64,000 bases of DNA from Anisodus tanguticus (GCA_034509755.1 CM067546.1:34618383-34682382); one strand, 5' to 3'; counted from the stretch's first letter, positions 45,563 to 58,780 are shown. Numbers and translations are program-made. The notes: generated by a model not told the origin, from the sequence alone.

Positions 45563-46010
45563 TCAGTATTAGCAAGGAGAGTATAAATTTCCCGGCTCGT
45601 GAATAGGTTAAAACAAAGAAGTCTTATCCCTGTGCCACCATTCCGACTGTTGCAATACTGCACCGGCAAATAAGAGAACAGCGCATAAAGAAACAAATAA
45701 AAAATTGACCTCATTATTAGAACTCAAGTTATTGAATATTTCGAATAAATCATATTGCTTTCTGCTGCCAGAAAATGTTTATTCCATTCTAACTACGTCT
45801 TAATCCCATTTTAGTTATGTTAGTATTAGCAAGGAGAGTTAAAATTTCCTAGCTCGTGGTTAGGTTAAGCACGAACAAAGTTATCCCCATGCTCACCGTC
45901 CTTGCATACAAATTCGTTTCTGCTTCCAGACAACGTTCATTTCCATTAATATAACTACGTCTCGATCCCATTCTAGTTAGGATCAGTTATATGAATCCTC
46001 TATATACAGG
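45563..46010. repeat. Diverged direct duplication, about 240-bp unit
   Basis: GTATTAGCAAGGAGAGT occurs at about 45567 and again at about 45820. Each is followed by TTTCC..GCTCGTG, then by AACTACGTCT and ATCCCATT in the same order. The copies differ by many substitutions. Confidence 0.65.
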
Positions 46011-46725
46011 CTGAGCCAAGAGGCTTAGAGAAAAAGCAAGAGTAACAATCTTGCTTAGTGAAGTAAACTCCCTTTGAAAACCATTACAAATTGGATGCCT
46101 ACTGTCTGTTGACTGCTGTGTTTGCTCAGCAGTTCATCATTAAATTAAACTATAACTGTGCCAAATTACTAAAATAGATAGTCTTGACCCCCGTTTGCTA
46201 GGACGTGAGTTCAATGACGTAACTACATGGAGTGAAGGGTGGTCAGTTAAACACTCTTTATCGCTAAAATTGTACTGTGTCTATTAAGTTAAAAATTACT
46301 TTTATACATATATAATAAACCTTGATCTTCCTTTAAGCAAAGAATATTTTTACAAAGATCTCCCCTTTCTATTGACAAATTCAAAGGGTGAAAGAAACAA
46401 CATCCAGGATCTAACTTGTTCACTTTTTCATGTTCATTCAAAATATATGTATTACTCAAAATCACAAAATCCAGTAAATGGGAGAAAAAGTCGGGTAGAA
46501 GAGGGTATTTCAGTATAAATTCCATTAATTACACAGCAAGTACCCTTTAAAACAATATACACATTTAACTATAACCTTAACATTCACAGAGAAAGTCCAG
46601 AATTAAACTAACTAAAAAAACATACAACAAAAAGCACATTAACAAACAAAACATATAAGTATAAATCTAAACTAGATGATCAAGAAATTGACAAGATATA
46701 CCACAAGGATCGGAGTTTTCACATA

Positions 46726-47217
46726 TCAAGCCCAAGAGTTATCAAAAGCAGCCGAAGTAATCGCCTGCGTAAACTCCTGATAACTGATCCTTCCATCTCC
46801 ATCAGTATCAGCTTCTCTGATCATCCCAGTAAGCTCTTCAACACTCAAAGCATGTCCAAGTTTAGCCATCGAATGCGCCAACTCAGCAGCCGTTATATAA
46901 CCATTTCCATCCCTATCAAACATCTTAAACAGCTGTTTCAACTGCTCCTCTGTGTAAGGAGACTTCGCGGGAAGAAGCTCGGGTGCAACGAGTGAGACAA
47001 ACTCCGAGAATTCAACGAGGCCATTGTCATTTTTATCGGCTTTTTGGATCAAAGTTTCGAGCTGATCAGCACTTGGTTTTAAACCAAGAGACCTTAATAG
47101 CGCGCCAAGCTCGAGCTGTGTTAGACTTCCATCATCATTTCTGTCGAATGATCGGAAAATTTCTCGCAGTTCAGCTAACTGCTCATCATCTAACTTAACA
47201 GGTGATTTATTGCTCAT
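46726..47217 (-). CDS. CML18: Calmodulin-like protein, four EF-hands (CML18-like)
   Basis: An intronless 163-aa frame starts MSNKSPVKL. An upstream in-frame extension to 47307 is leader-like and not used. Four canonical EF-hand loops are visible: DRNDDGSLTQLE (residues 25-36), DKNDNGLVEFSE (61-72), DRDGNGYITAAE (101-112) and DTDGDGRISYQE (137-148). All have acidic residues at positions 1, 3 and 12, with Gly at 6, so all four should bind calcium. The spacing and the ending SAAFDNSWA resemble Arabidopsis CML18 by recall. No lipidation or targeting motif is seen, so a cytosolic or nuclear calcium sensor is inferred. It is the best-preserved gene in the window. Confidence 0.9.
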   Translation of the reverse strand: MSNKSPVKLDDEQLAELREIFRSFDRNDDGSLTQLELGALLRSLGLKPSADQLETLIQKADKNDNGLVEFSEFVSLVAPELLPAKSPYTEEQLKQLFKMFDRDGNGYITAAELAHSMAKLGHALSVEELTGMIREADTDGDGRISYQEFTQAITSAAFDNSWA

Positions 47218-47645
47218 ATTTCTCTCTGAAGCAATAAACCAAACACTTGATGTGCAATGTACAATTCTTGATCTGCAAGTTGAATTACTCTTGAAAATCA
47301 ATATCAATGGATACCCTTTTCGTTCTTTTCTTCAAATATGGGATTTGGGGTTTGGGTTTTCTTGTTTTTTTTTTTTTTTGCTATTTGTGCCGTCCTCTTC
47401 TATTGTTGGCTACTGACTTTTTGACTACTCTAATTTGCTGATTATGGTGTCACTTTTGTATAAAAAAAATTCTTGGACTTGGTAATGGATCCACCAAATT
47501 TGATGGATTATCCGAATTATAAGGAAAATCTATATACAGATATGTAGGATCGAGATTGAAAGAAAATATGAGCGAGTCCCCAAATGAATTGGAGATGATT
47601 ATTCTCATGTCCATAGAAGAGACTTTATATATTGTTTAGTTAAAC

Positions 47646-50600
47646 TAAAGCTGGCCAGTGGGCCGGGACAGCCCGACCCCGACCCGAGCCCGTCCCGAGC
47701 CCGCCCCGATCCCGCCAAAAAAAAAAAAAAGTACGGAGGCGGGACTCGAACTCGGGACGGGACGAGGTCTCGTCCCGCGAGACCCGAGCCCGCCCCAAGC
47801 CCGCGAGACCCGAGCCCGCCCCTAGCCCGCCCCGACCCCGACCCCGACCCCGACCCCGCCCTTTGCAAAAATGGCCTTTGCACCAACGGCCATTTTAGAT
47901 TATGGCCGTTGGCCAACGGCCATTTTAGCCCCCCCCCCTCCCCAACCCCCTACCCCTTAATATTTATTTTTAACCCATAAGTTATTATATTTACACTTTA
48001 ACCCAATTTTTCAACTATAAATAACTCATTTTCTCTTCATCTTTCTCACAAATCTTCCTACAATCTCTCTAATTTCTCAATATATCTCTCTACAATTCTA
48101 CATTGTTTGCTAAATATTCAATTTTATTTATTCATTTGGGAATTGGTAGTGAAGTTGGCAACTAGCTTGAGGATCTTCCATCGAGCAAAGTTTCAATTTT
48201 CAACCTCTCGATTACACGTCGACATTACGTCGGCATTTGGTACATTCATTCCTTCATTAAATTATTATTGTCTGTTTATTTAGTTTAGATCACTTAATTT
48301 TATTGTCTTTAATTATTTATTTATTATCATAATTAAAATGGAAGGATTAAAAGGTATGTTTAAGGGTAAAGGTAAGGGTGCTTCTTCTAGTAGGGGCAAC
48401 CAGGGCAAGGGTACTTCTTCTAGTCATCTTATTCCTACACAGGATGATTTTGTTGATACTCAACATTTTCCTACAATACCATTAGATTTAGACCAGGAGC
48501 TATTTTTTCGGAACTCAAGAAGACTTTAATTTAGACGATGATCTAGATGATATACCCACTAATGTTGATGACAACACACCCACTAGTGCACCTTCAATCG
48601 AAATACCTCATATTCCCCCTAGTATGAGACGAGGTCCAGCAAAACGACCATTAAAATCAGATGCATGGACATTTTTTGATAGGGACGTAGAGAATCAAGT
48701 AGCCATATGTAAAATTTGTAAAAATGTTTTAAAATTTAAAACTCGGAAAAGGTCACGGTGGGACGGGGGGTTTAATTAGACACGTAGTAAGTGCTCATCC
48801 GGCTAGGTATGCCCAATACCTGGGCTTCAAAACCGGGTGCGCAAACGCCCGCTCCATCGAGACAAGGTTCACATACTAATATTGTCCCGGACCAAATACA
48901 AGGTCAAATTAACCCTATGACGGGGGGAATTGTAGGCCCTAAATACAATAAACATAGAGATAGGGAAGCAATATCAAAATTAGTTCTTGTGGAGGGTTTG
49001 CCTTTTTCATTTCCTTCATCTCCGGTTTTATTCATTACATTAGAGATATATATAATCCTCGCTTTTAACGGTTTTCCTAGATCAATCGTTAAGAGAGATG
49101 TATTTAAATTCGCGCATGAATATCAACAATATTTACGTTTTTCATTATATCATTTTAATGGCAAAGTATCCATCACGTCGATATAGGTCGTAGTACTAAC
49201 GGCCATGATTATTTAATCGTAACTTGTCATTGGATAGATTATAAATGGTCTATGCAAAAACGTATTTTAGCGTATAGATATATAGATGATAGGCACACGG
49301 TACTTTTATTGCGAGAAAATATTTATCAAGTGTGCGATTATTACGGAATTACCGATAAAATTATGACTATTACATTAGATAACGCTTCTAGTAACAATTA
49401 CGCAATTACAATTTTAAAAAATAGTTTAACTCCGTCTTTTCCGGACCATTTTCATATAAAATGCGCGTGCCATATATATAACTTAATTGTAAAGGATGGT
49501 CTATCACTTTTTGAAGACATTCTTAGTAAAATACAATTTGCTATAAACTTTATTTTTAAAAGTAATAAAGTACAACGTAGAAAAGAATATAAAAAAATTT
49601 GTCATGATTGTGGACTACCTTTTAGAAAAATTCCACAAGAAGTATCCACTAGGTGGAATTCTTTATACGAGCAACTACTTGTTGCTTATGACTATAAATT
49701 ACCTATAACTTTATTTTTTAACTCTCATAATAAAAAGCCAAATTTGATATGATTTTAGATAGTGATTGGGAAAAAATTTCCGAACTTATTGTATTTTTAG
49801 AGAAATTTTTTCAAGCAACAAAAGAATTTTCCGGTATATATTATCCTACTATTTCAACTATGTTATTTTATATAACTCTAATATTTTTATTACTTAGTGA
49901 ATATATGGAAAAACCGGCTTATAAGGCGGCTATTAAAAAAATGTTTGTCAAAATAAAAAAATATTTTATTCCTATTCCCTCTATTTATATTATTGGTTAC
50001 GTATTAAATCCTACTATTAAAATAGACGGTACTAAATCACTAATTGAAACTATTTACGATTGTATAGAAGTACTACCACCTCCAAGTCCCAAAAATCTAA
50101 ATCACCCACCACCTATTGAACAAACTAAAGAAGAAGTATTGTGTAGCGTAGAACACCAATGCAAAAATATATATAGATTTTATCAACAAGAAAATGCTAG
50201 TAACTTACCGAGCTTCCATACCATCTTCTTCATCTTCAACACAACCTCACAAAAGACATCTTGTTTTCGCGGCTAGTATTGAAAGCCTCGAAATAGAATG
50301 TGCGGTCGTACCTCTACTACTAACCAAATTAGCGAGTTGGATATTTTTGTTTTGCGGGGTTCGTACCTTATCAAGAAGTTATCAATGAAGATGGACATGA
50401 AGACTTGCCGAAATCGGAGGGGGAATGAGAAGACCTTTCCGACACTTTCAATGATGGCTCGAGATGTTTTGAACATTCAAGCGTCGTCAATGCGTCGAAA
50501 GCGCTTTTACGCGAGCGAGATATCAAATAGGAGACCACGAGACACTCATTAGCCGGAGACGACTTGGAAATTGCGGTATTATTCGAGAGATTGGATACGA

Positions 50601-51208
50601 GCGGAGCGGAGAAGGTGCGGTCAACCGGAGATCAACGAAGAAGATGATGAAAACTACAACGAAATCTTAACCGAAGGTAGTGGAAGCGACGTGGATCAAT
50701 TTGACCAACAAATACCAATTCCAACCGAAGAACCACATGAAATCATCAAGCAATTAGAACGAGTTTTTTTGAGAATGTAATTTTTTTAATTGTAATTTTA
50801 TTATGTAATTTGTAACTTTTGGACAACACCACAAAGTTGCAATTTAGATTTTAGACAATTGTATTTGTATTACAAAAAAATCATATGTCTATTAAATAAT
50901 ATAAGAGGCACAAAAAAAACCTTGGGATGTTTTTATTACACTATCTTGTTTTGTTTATTGAGTTTTTTTTATACATATGTTATTTTAAAATAAAAAATAA
51001 AAAAAACCCGCCGTATCCCGACCCGAGCCCGACCCCGCCCCGAGCCCGCCCCGACCCGAGCCCGACGGGATCGGGATCGGGACGGGACTTGCTCCGATCC
51101 CGCTGGACCCCGCCAGACCCGACCCCGCCCCTTCTCCCGTCCCGCTCCGACCCCGACACCGCCAGACCCGGCTCGCCAGACCCGAGCCCGGCCCACTGGC
51201 CACTCCTA
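47646..51208 (+). mobile_element. hAT transposon 1 with 8-bp target duplication
   Basis: AGTTAAAC occurs at 47638-47645 and again at 51209-51216. The ends are inverted: TAAAGCTGGCCAGTGGGC on the left, TAGGAGTGGCCAGTGGGC read inward from the right. GC-rich CCCGACCCCG-type arrays lie just inside both ends (about 47670-47860 and 51010-51190). The interior carries a broken hAT transposase in plus orientation. The size (3.56 kb) fits an originally autonomous element. Confidence 0.9.
48338..50780 (+). pseudogene. hAT transposase of element 1, frameshifted
   Basis: The likely start is MEGLKGMFKG. A frameshift near 48512 is followed by a BED zinc finger (KSDAWTFFDRD, then C-x-x-C near 48710), then stops near 48770. 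A frameshift near 49175 interrupts the first catalytic-Asp region. Downstream, ITLDNASSNN, CACHIYNL and STRWNSLYEQL identify the hAT RNase H fold. The C-terminal dimerisation region (about 50320-50560, FPTLSMMARDVLNIQ) is also frame-shifted, ending in an acidic tail to 50780. At least five lesions make it inactive. Confidence 0.85.
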
Positions 51209-51216
51209 AGTTAAAC

Positions 51217-52299
51217 AGAGTTGATTTTCATTTAACTAAAAAGGTTAAATATGTACCGTGTAGTGATGAAATGAATATTTTTACTTATTGTATCTAAATT
51301 TGTGACTCGAAATTTTTACTCAAATAATTCGGTTATTCAATACTATAGACAATAGTACAATAAAATATTGTCAATGAGACCTTCTTTAGGTGATAAGGTT
51401 AGTGCTAATACTATATAATTTGTACGCATTAAATTGATAGTGTATTTTTAAAGAACTAACACTTCAACATATATATGAGAAGAATATATATTTTTAATTC
51501 ATTCTTTGAATGCAAAAGGGCGAAGAAGAAAAAAGAAATATTTTTGTTTCGTACTATAGTCAATACTCTTCTTTTATTTAAAATTATTTTCTGGACATGT
51601 AAAATTATGATGATTGACGAACATGAAATAAAAGGATTTGAGAAGAGGAAAAGAGAGCAAAAAGGATAGGGATCTAGTAGCTCATTTCATTGATTTTTTT
51701 TTGTGAGAATTCGAATTCCAAATTGTAATCCCATTTCTATTTCTTCTTTCCTTCCCCTATCTAATAATAAAAAAATAATTAAAAAAGGAGCAAAGGCAAA
51801 AAGTTGCGGCACCAAACGCGGGAGTTTCGTGAGTAAAGACTAAAGAGCACGTCGTCGTTATGGAGATAATGACGGTTATGACTTTGTCAACTTTTTTTTT
51901 TTTTAATTTGTCATATTCTCTTTCTTCTAGATTTCTTATTAATTATTCGCGCTTCTGTTCAATTTATGTAACTTATTTTTTAGTATATTTAAAAAAGAGT
52001 GATTATTTTTAAAATTTTAAAAATTATAATTTAATCTTCTCATTTTATTCTTATTGAAAAACTTTTTTATCCACATAAAATTATATTATGACACGTATGC
52101 GATCATAAATTTCAAAACTTCTATAGCCACATTGATATCATGAAATGTTTAAATCATAACTTCTAAAAGAATGAAATTGTATTCAATCAAATAAATTTAC
52201 ATAAACGGAAGGATCACTTAATAGTTAAAATATACCTTTTTGTTATTGGCTGTGAGCCTGTTTTGGTTTTTTCAATATTTTATGACAATAAAGAAATTC
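51217..52299. other. Intergenic, no gene seen
   Basis: AT-rich, with T-rich and A-rich runs. A 64-aa frame at 51475-51669 has no domain. Confidence 0.5.
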
Positions 52300-52655
52300 T
52301 GAGGAATGTCCTTATTTTGTGGTAATTTTTAATTTTTGTCCCTTTTTATTTTTGTCTTTCGCCTAAAATTTCTGAGTTTCGGTTTTGAACCTTTGCTCAG
52401 GCAAAAAAAAAAAAAAAAAAGGCATAATTTGAAGTTCGCAAGGCAGAGTTTGCCTTAAGATAGCAAACTTTACCTAAAGGCGGACATAGTTTGTCTTCAT
52501 GCATAAGACAAACTCTGTCTTGCGAATTCAAACTCAACCTTGCGAATTTTTTAAAATTTTTGACTGAGCAGAGGTTCGAACCTGAAACCTTGGGATATTT
52601 TTTAGCAAAGGGCAAAAATTAAAGATCAGTGCCTTTGAAGGGAAATCCGAGCAGG
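52300..52655. mobile_element. MITE-like repeat related to 27750-28272
   Basis: Left: TTTTTAATTTTTGTCCC. Right (52603-52655): GGGCAAAAATTAAAGATCAG followed by GCCTTTGAAGGGAAATCCG. The interior contains an inverted pair, AAGGCAGAGTTTGCC against GACAAACTCTGTC. The shared right end with 28213-28272 suggests one family. Confidence 0.4.
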
Positions 52656-52929
52656 AAAAATGACATAGTGTGCCTATTTAAGACTCTTTATTACAAAATA
52701 TATGGATAACTTTCTTTATTTACAAAACATAACCATATAATACGAAACATGACAAATCTTCATATTTGTTTTTCATTTTTTAATTTATTTTTTTTAAAAT
52801 GATTTAAAAAAAACAATTTTAATTTTTAAAAAAAAATTGTTTTAATTATTAATTTATTAAAAAAAATTGCTCAAGGCTTAAAAAATTAACTCAAATTTTT
52901 GTGTATGAAATGTGTATATGTGAGCAAAA

Positions 52930-53510
52930 TTTTCAATATATTTTCATACATCAATTGTGAGCGAAATTTTTAAGCCTTGAATATTATATGAAAGATGTAT
53001 ACAATGTTGTTGTAGTTGTATTTTGTACACCAAAAATTTGAGCGAAATTCTAAGTCTTGATCGAGATATACCTTTTTCATACATACAATTTTGAGCGTAA
53101 TTTTTAAGCCCTGAACGAGATATACAAATTTCATACACAAAATTTGAGCGAACTTTTTAAGCCTTGAGCAAGATATACACATCATACATTTTTCATACAT
53201 AAAATTTTGAGTGATTAACTTAAGTCTTGAATGTTGTATGAAAGTTGTATACAATGTTGTTGTAGTTGTATTAATTTTACAGAAACCTAACCTGAACTTT
53301 ATACACGAAAATGTGAGTGAAATTCTAAGCCTTGAGTGAGATACAAATTTCATACCATTTTCATACACAAATTTTTGAGCGAATTTTTTAAGCCTTGAAC
53401 GAGATATACATTTTTCATACACTAAATTTTGAGCGAACTTTTTAAGTCTTGAGCGAGATATACACATTTCATTCACAAAAATTTGAGCGAATTTTTAAGC
53501 CTTAAGCAGA
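52930..53510. repeat. Minisatellite-like block, 50-60 bp units
   Basis: At least eight diverged units contain TTTTGAGCGAA, TTTTTAAGCCTTGA and GAGATATACA, then TTTCATACA. A second unit, GAAAGATGTATACAATGTTG or GAAAGTTGTATACAATGTTG, occurs at about 52990 and 53241. Frames on the minus strand (for example 168 aa at 52970-53476) only reflect the repeat. Confidence 0.8.
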
Positions 53511-54404
53511 GAAAAAATTAATTTGATTTTATAAAAAATATAATTAAAATAATTTTTAAATAATAATTTTAAAAAAATTTAAAAAAATTAAAAGTAAAAT
53601 AAATTAAAATTTTAAAAAAAAATTGTATGAAATATAAAAATCCGTTATGTTCTCTAAATTAAAAAGTTTCGTCATATTTCGTAAATATTTTTCTTATTAT
53701 GTATTTATATGTCATTCACCCTAAAGAAAAATAGTTTGTGGTATCAGGAGCGAAACCAAGTGGGAGCAAAGGGGTTCATCCGAACTCCTTTGTCAAAAAA
53801 TTACACGATATATATACGGCTAAAATTATTATATATATATATGCCCCTTGACTTCTTTATATGCTTATTTCTTCGTATTTTGAGTTTCCTTACTAAAAAT
53901 TCTTGCTCCGCTAATGAGTGATACGCTCTTTTATTTTAATTTTACATTAAGTAACTTTCAAGAAGCGACGAGCTTTTTACAAATGATCGGATAGTTACAA
54001 ATTACAATGATAGATCATCCAAGTTCGATTACAAAAAAGTCAATAATCAAATATTATGCGGAGAATCCAGCAATCACAAATAATGCAAGCAAAAGGGTTA
54101 AGCCTATTGACAATTAGTTAATTTTGGAGAATGCAATTGGCTTGTCTTTTTTCCGAAGAGGATTTTCTAGTGAGCCTGCTTGTAGGACATTTGGTAGTTT
54201 GTGAGTAGCATTCAATGATTCTGAATTTAGTATACAGAGTTGTTGACATAATATATTATTCTTGGTAGATTTTGATTGTAATGAAGTCAAGAACAATGAT
54301 AGAAGAATTAATGTGGTTGAGTTGATAAAAAACTTGAAAATCTATAAAATTGTTGGACAACTTTCATTTTAAGATTCCTTTTGTTTTTCTTACCTTTTAA
54401 ATTG
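53511..54404. other. Intergenic, no gene seen
   Basis: A very AT-rich stretch to about 53700, then ordinary non-coding sequence up to the hAT target site. Confidence 0.5.
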
Positions 54405-54789
54405 ATGTATAATAAGGGTGGCCAGCGGCGGGACGGGACAGAATTTGGGGGGACGGGGTGGGGGTCGGGATCGGGACCTGGCGGGACGGGATAGGCGGAA
54501 CGGGAAGAGGCGACGGGATTTGGGGGGACGGGGTGGGTCAGGTAGGGGGATTTGGGGGAATTTTAATTTTTTTATACACTTAATTTTTTTTAAAATTATA
54601 TTTAAACACTTAAATAATTGAACAAGATAGTGAATAAAAACATCCCAAGGCTGTTTTTGTGCCTCTTATATTATTTATATTTAATATAAATATGATTTTT
54701 TTTAATACAATTTCAAAATTGCAACTTTGTTTCGTAGTTCAAAAGTTACAAATCACATAGTAAAATTGACATTAAAAAAACTACATATT

Positions 54790-57199
54790 CAACCATATAT
54801 TTGTAATTTCTTCACAATCTCTTGAGGATTTTCTGTTGGAATTGAAAGTTGTTGGTCAAATTGTTCGACGTCGCTTCCTACCCCCTCGGATAAGATTTTG
54901 TTGTAGTTGTAGTCGTCTTTTTCGTTGATCTCCGATTGACCGCACCTTCTACGCTCCGCTCTAATCTAATCTCTGAATAAAACTGCAATCTCCAAGTTGT
55001 CTCCCGCTAATGAGTGTATGTGATCTCCTATTTGAAACCTTCCAACAGAAAAAACGCTTTCAGAAGCTGTTGATGACGCTTGAATATTCAACACATCTCA
55101 GGCCATCTTTGATAGTATCGGAAATATCTTCTCATTCTCCATCCAGTATTTCAACAAGTTTTCACGTCCATCTTCATTGACAATTGATTCGTACGGTACA
55201 ACACCTGTAAAACATAAACATAAAACTCGCTAATTTGTGAAGAACTTGAACCACTATACATTCTATTTCTAAGGCCTTGAATACTTGAGGCAGAAACAGA
55301 ATGTCTTTTATAAGGTTGCAGCGAAGTAGAAGAAGATGGTACAGAATCTGGTTGATTATTTGCACTTTGTTCTTGGTAATACATATAAATATTCTTGCAT
55401 TCATTGTGTATGCTAGACATAACTTCTTATTTAGTTGGTTCGTCAGTTGGTTCTTCAGTTGGGTCTGTTGGAAATATCTCTAAGCTTTCATAAATCGTTT
55501 CAACAAGTGTTTTACAACTGTCTACTGTAATAGTAGGATTTAATACAACACCAATAAAATAAATAGTGGGAATAGAAAAAAAGTATTTTAAAAATTTTAT
55601 AAACATTTTTTAATAGCTGGAGCGTAAGTTGGTTTTTGCATATATTCATTAAGTAACAAAAATATTAGAGCTATATAAAATAATATAGATGAAATAGTAG
55701 GATAATAAATCCCAAAAAATTCCTTAGTAGATAGAAAAAATTTCTCAAAAAAATGTGATAAGTTCCAAAATTTTATCTCATTCATCATCTACAAGCATAT
55801 CCGTTGGATTTTGATTATAAGCGTTTAATAATAATGGTATAGGTCTTCTATACTCGTGAGCAACAAGAAGTTTCTCATACAAAGAATTTCACCTAGTCTA
55901 AACTTTTTTCTGGAATTTTTCTATAAGGTAATCCACAATCATGACAAAAAAATTTATACTCTTTGCATCTTTGTATTTTATTACCTTTAAAAATAAAGTT
56001 TATAGCAAATTATATTTTATCAAGTATGTTTTTAAAAAGTTTTAGGTCATCCTTTACAACTAAGTTATAAATATGACATGCACATCTAACATGAAAAATA
56101 TCGAGAAAATATGGAGTAAATTGAGTTTTTAAAATGTTTACATCATAATCATTAGAAGAAGCATTATCTAATGTAATAGTCATAATTTTATTAGTAATTC
56201 CATAATATTCACAAATTTCATGATTATTTCTTGAAATAAAAGCTCCAGTGTGCCTATCATCAATATATCTATATGCTAATATACGTTTTTGCGCAGACCA
56301 ATTTTAATCTATCCAATGACATGTGACAGTTAAATAATCATTATCGTTAGTACTACGACATATATCAAAAGTGATAGCCACTTTGCCATTAAAATGATAC
56401 AATGTATAACGTAAATACTGTTGATATTCATGGGTAAATTTAAAAACATTTCTTCTAACAGTTGATCTAGGAAAATCGTTAAAATCATAATTATATGTTT
56501 CTCTAATGTAATGAATAAAACCAGGAGAGGAAGGAAATGAAAAAGGCAAATCCTCCACAGCAACTAATTTTGCTAAATTTTCTCTATCTCTGTGTTTATC
56601 ATATTTAGGACATATAATTTCCCCCGTCATCGGGTTAATTCGATCATGTACTTGGTCGGGGACACTATGTGAACCTTGTCCCGACTCAGAAGTCATTTTC
56701 ACACCCGATTTCAGCCATGTATTGATTATACCTTGCTTTGTGAGAGTTTTCTACATGTCTCATTAAACCCCCGTCCCACTTTGACCTTTTCAGTTTTAAA
56801 TTTATAAACTTTGCGATAAATTTTACATATAGCTAGTTGATTATCAATGTCCCTATCAAAAAAATCTCATGCATGTGATTTTAATTTTCGTTGTTTTTTG
56901 CCTCGACTCATACTAAGGAGAATATGAGTCATTTCAGTTTCAGTTTGAGACTCAGTCTAGGCCTAATGTGGAGGTGCACTAGTGGGTGTGTTATCTACAT
57001 TATCTTCTAATTCATTTTCTAAATTAAAGTATGGTTCACATGTACAATATACCTCATGAGCTAATGGTATATTAATATTAACATTAAAAAATTAGTTTCA
57101 TCTATAGGGTGAAATCATCGTAATTAGGATTACTAGAAGATGCACTCTTACCCATGTTATCCCTAGTACCTCTACCAGAAAAACGTCCACTTCGTTCCA
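54790..57199 (-). pseudogene. hAT transposase of element 2, broken
   Basis: The likely start is MERSGRFSGRG at 57199, interrupted soon after. The BED-finger region (about 56700-56900) is degenerate. The frame 56304-56702 carries the catalytic-core start (TFDICRSTNDNDYLTV), followed by sequence homologous to element 1 down to the C-terminal dimerisation region near 54950-55420. Stops and frameshifts are frequent. It aligns with element 1 throughout. Confidence 0.8.
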
Positions 57200-57448
57200 T
57201 TATAATTGTACAAATAAATAATTAAAGATAATGAAATTAAGTACGATAATTAAAATTAAGTAACAATAATAATTTAAAGAAGGAACGAAGGTACCAAACG
57301 CCGACATAACATCGACGTATAATCGAGGTTGAAAATTGAAACTTTGCTCGATGATCCTCAAGCTAGTTGTCAACTTTACTCCCAATTTTTTAACTTTGAT
57401 AGAAATTAGCAAATAAAATATAATATTTAGTAGGCAATGTAGACTTGT

Positions 57449-57469
57449 AGAGAGAGAGAGAGAGAGAGA
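57449..57469. repeat. (AG)n microsatellite
   Basis: About ten AG units in the 5' region of hAT element 2. Confidence 0.85.
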
Positions 57470-57859
57470 TTAGAGAGATGGTAGGAAGATTTGTGAGAAA
57501 AATGAAGAGGAAAATGGGTATTTATAGTTGAGAAATAGGGTTAAAGTGTAAATATACTAACTTAGGGGTTAAAAATAAATATTAACGGGTACGGAGGTTT
57601 ACGGGATGGGGGCGCCAAAATGGCCGTTATAACCATTGCCAACGGCTAAAATCGAAATTGGATCGTTGTGCAACGGTTATTTCTACAAAGGGGGATGGGC
57701 GGGATCAGGACGGGGGGACGAGCCCTAGTCCCGTCCCTAGTTCGATCCCCGACACCGTCATTTTCCATCCCATTTTTTTAAGGGGGGTCGGGGCGGATAG
57801 CGAGACGGGCCGGGTTAGGATCGGGCCTAGCCGGCCCACTGAACACCCTTAATGTATAG

Positions 57860-58780
57860 TCTGGTCTTTTTCTCTCTTTTTCCCTTCTTTTAATTAACGA
57901 ATAAGATAATATTCTTACCGTTTTATGGCTTTTATTTTTTTCAGTATATTTTAAATAATGCTACTTTTTTATATTTAGTATGTTTTTAGTTTCAACATTC
58001 TCATTTAACCCTTAGTAATATTTTCTTATAAAAATAAAAATGGCATGCCATATTAACTAAGACAACAAATTCATAGGGCATTTTTGATATGTATGCACAT
58101 GTAATTTAAGATCACAACATTCTAGAGATCTCTTTACTTTATTAGATTTTGTGTGATTATGTATGGAGAAATAATATTACTAGAACACTATTGGATTTAT
58201 AGTTTCAAACTTGTAAACGCCAATATCTTGAACGTTAGGTTAACTCCCAAGGAAGTGGACGTCCTTAGCTCTACACATTCTTCTTAATCATCTTATACTA
58301 TCAATTTTTTTGGAAAACTTAATTCAAGCTTGATACTAGATCTTTGGATAAATATCAAAGTTAACACGTTTAGGTGTTGGTGTTGGGTGGGGTGGGGTGG
58401 GGTGGGGTGGGGGATAAGGCTGACTAAATTATGTGAAATCGAGCTGCTAACTAATGTTATGGCATATGACTCTGACTGTATTTGATTAATTATACTGGCA
58501 TGCAACCGCCAAATGAGCCGTTCGATCAAATATCAGATCACTAATTATAAAATGTTCTAAAATTACTTGACTTTATTAAAGGTCCCTCACTTGATGAAGT
58601 ATATCAAAACGAGGGTCTGTTTTCAGTATCATTTGGATATTGGGAAAAATACCTCCATTGACAAAACATTCACTTGTGTCTCCAAAAATTTGACTATTGG
58701 ACGAACAATAGTAGATTAACTTTAAGAAGGAACTGCAAAGTACCAACTGATCGTGAAACTGGTTTACTTAAAATAAAAAG
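57860..58780. other. Intergenic; GGGGT microsatellite
   Basis: Non-coding sequence. A (GGGGT)n tract lies at 58385-58412 and has G-quadruplex potential on the plus strand. No gene is supported. Confidence 0.55.

Larger units (their letters stand above)
44436..46725. other. Intergenic with local duplications, no gene seen
   Basis: Apart from the tandem repeat at 45091 and the duplicated block at 45563-46010, the sequence is AT-rich and without supported coding. CATCTACTTTGCTACACAAT occurs twice, at about 45064 and 45442. The right edge is probably the 3' UTR of the calmodulin-like gene. Confidence 0.5.
54413..57851 (-). mobile_element. hAT transposon 2, same family, opposite orientation
   Basis: ATGTATAA (54405-54412) and ATGTATAG (57852-57859) are an 8-bp target duplication with one difference. 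The left end is TAAGGGTGGCCAG; the right end read inward is TAAGGGTGTTCAGTGGGCC. GC-rich arrays lie inside both ends, G-rich on the plus strand, that is C-rich on the transposase coding strand, as in element 1. The transposase pseudogene is on the minus strand. Confidence 0.88.

Noticed and set aside
52560..52585. B-box-like GGTTCGAACC
   Set aside because: It is an isolated palindrome in a MITE-like repeat, without an A box or SINE body.
52970..53476. 168-aa minus-strand frame with repeated CISRSRL motifs
   Set aside because: It is only the translation of a minisatellite; units vary freely, with no sign of selection.
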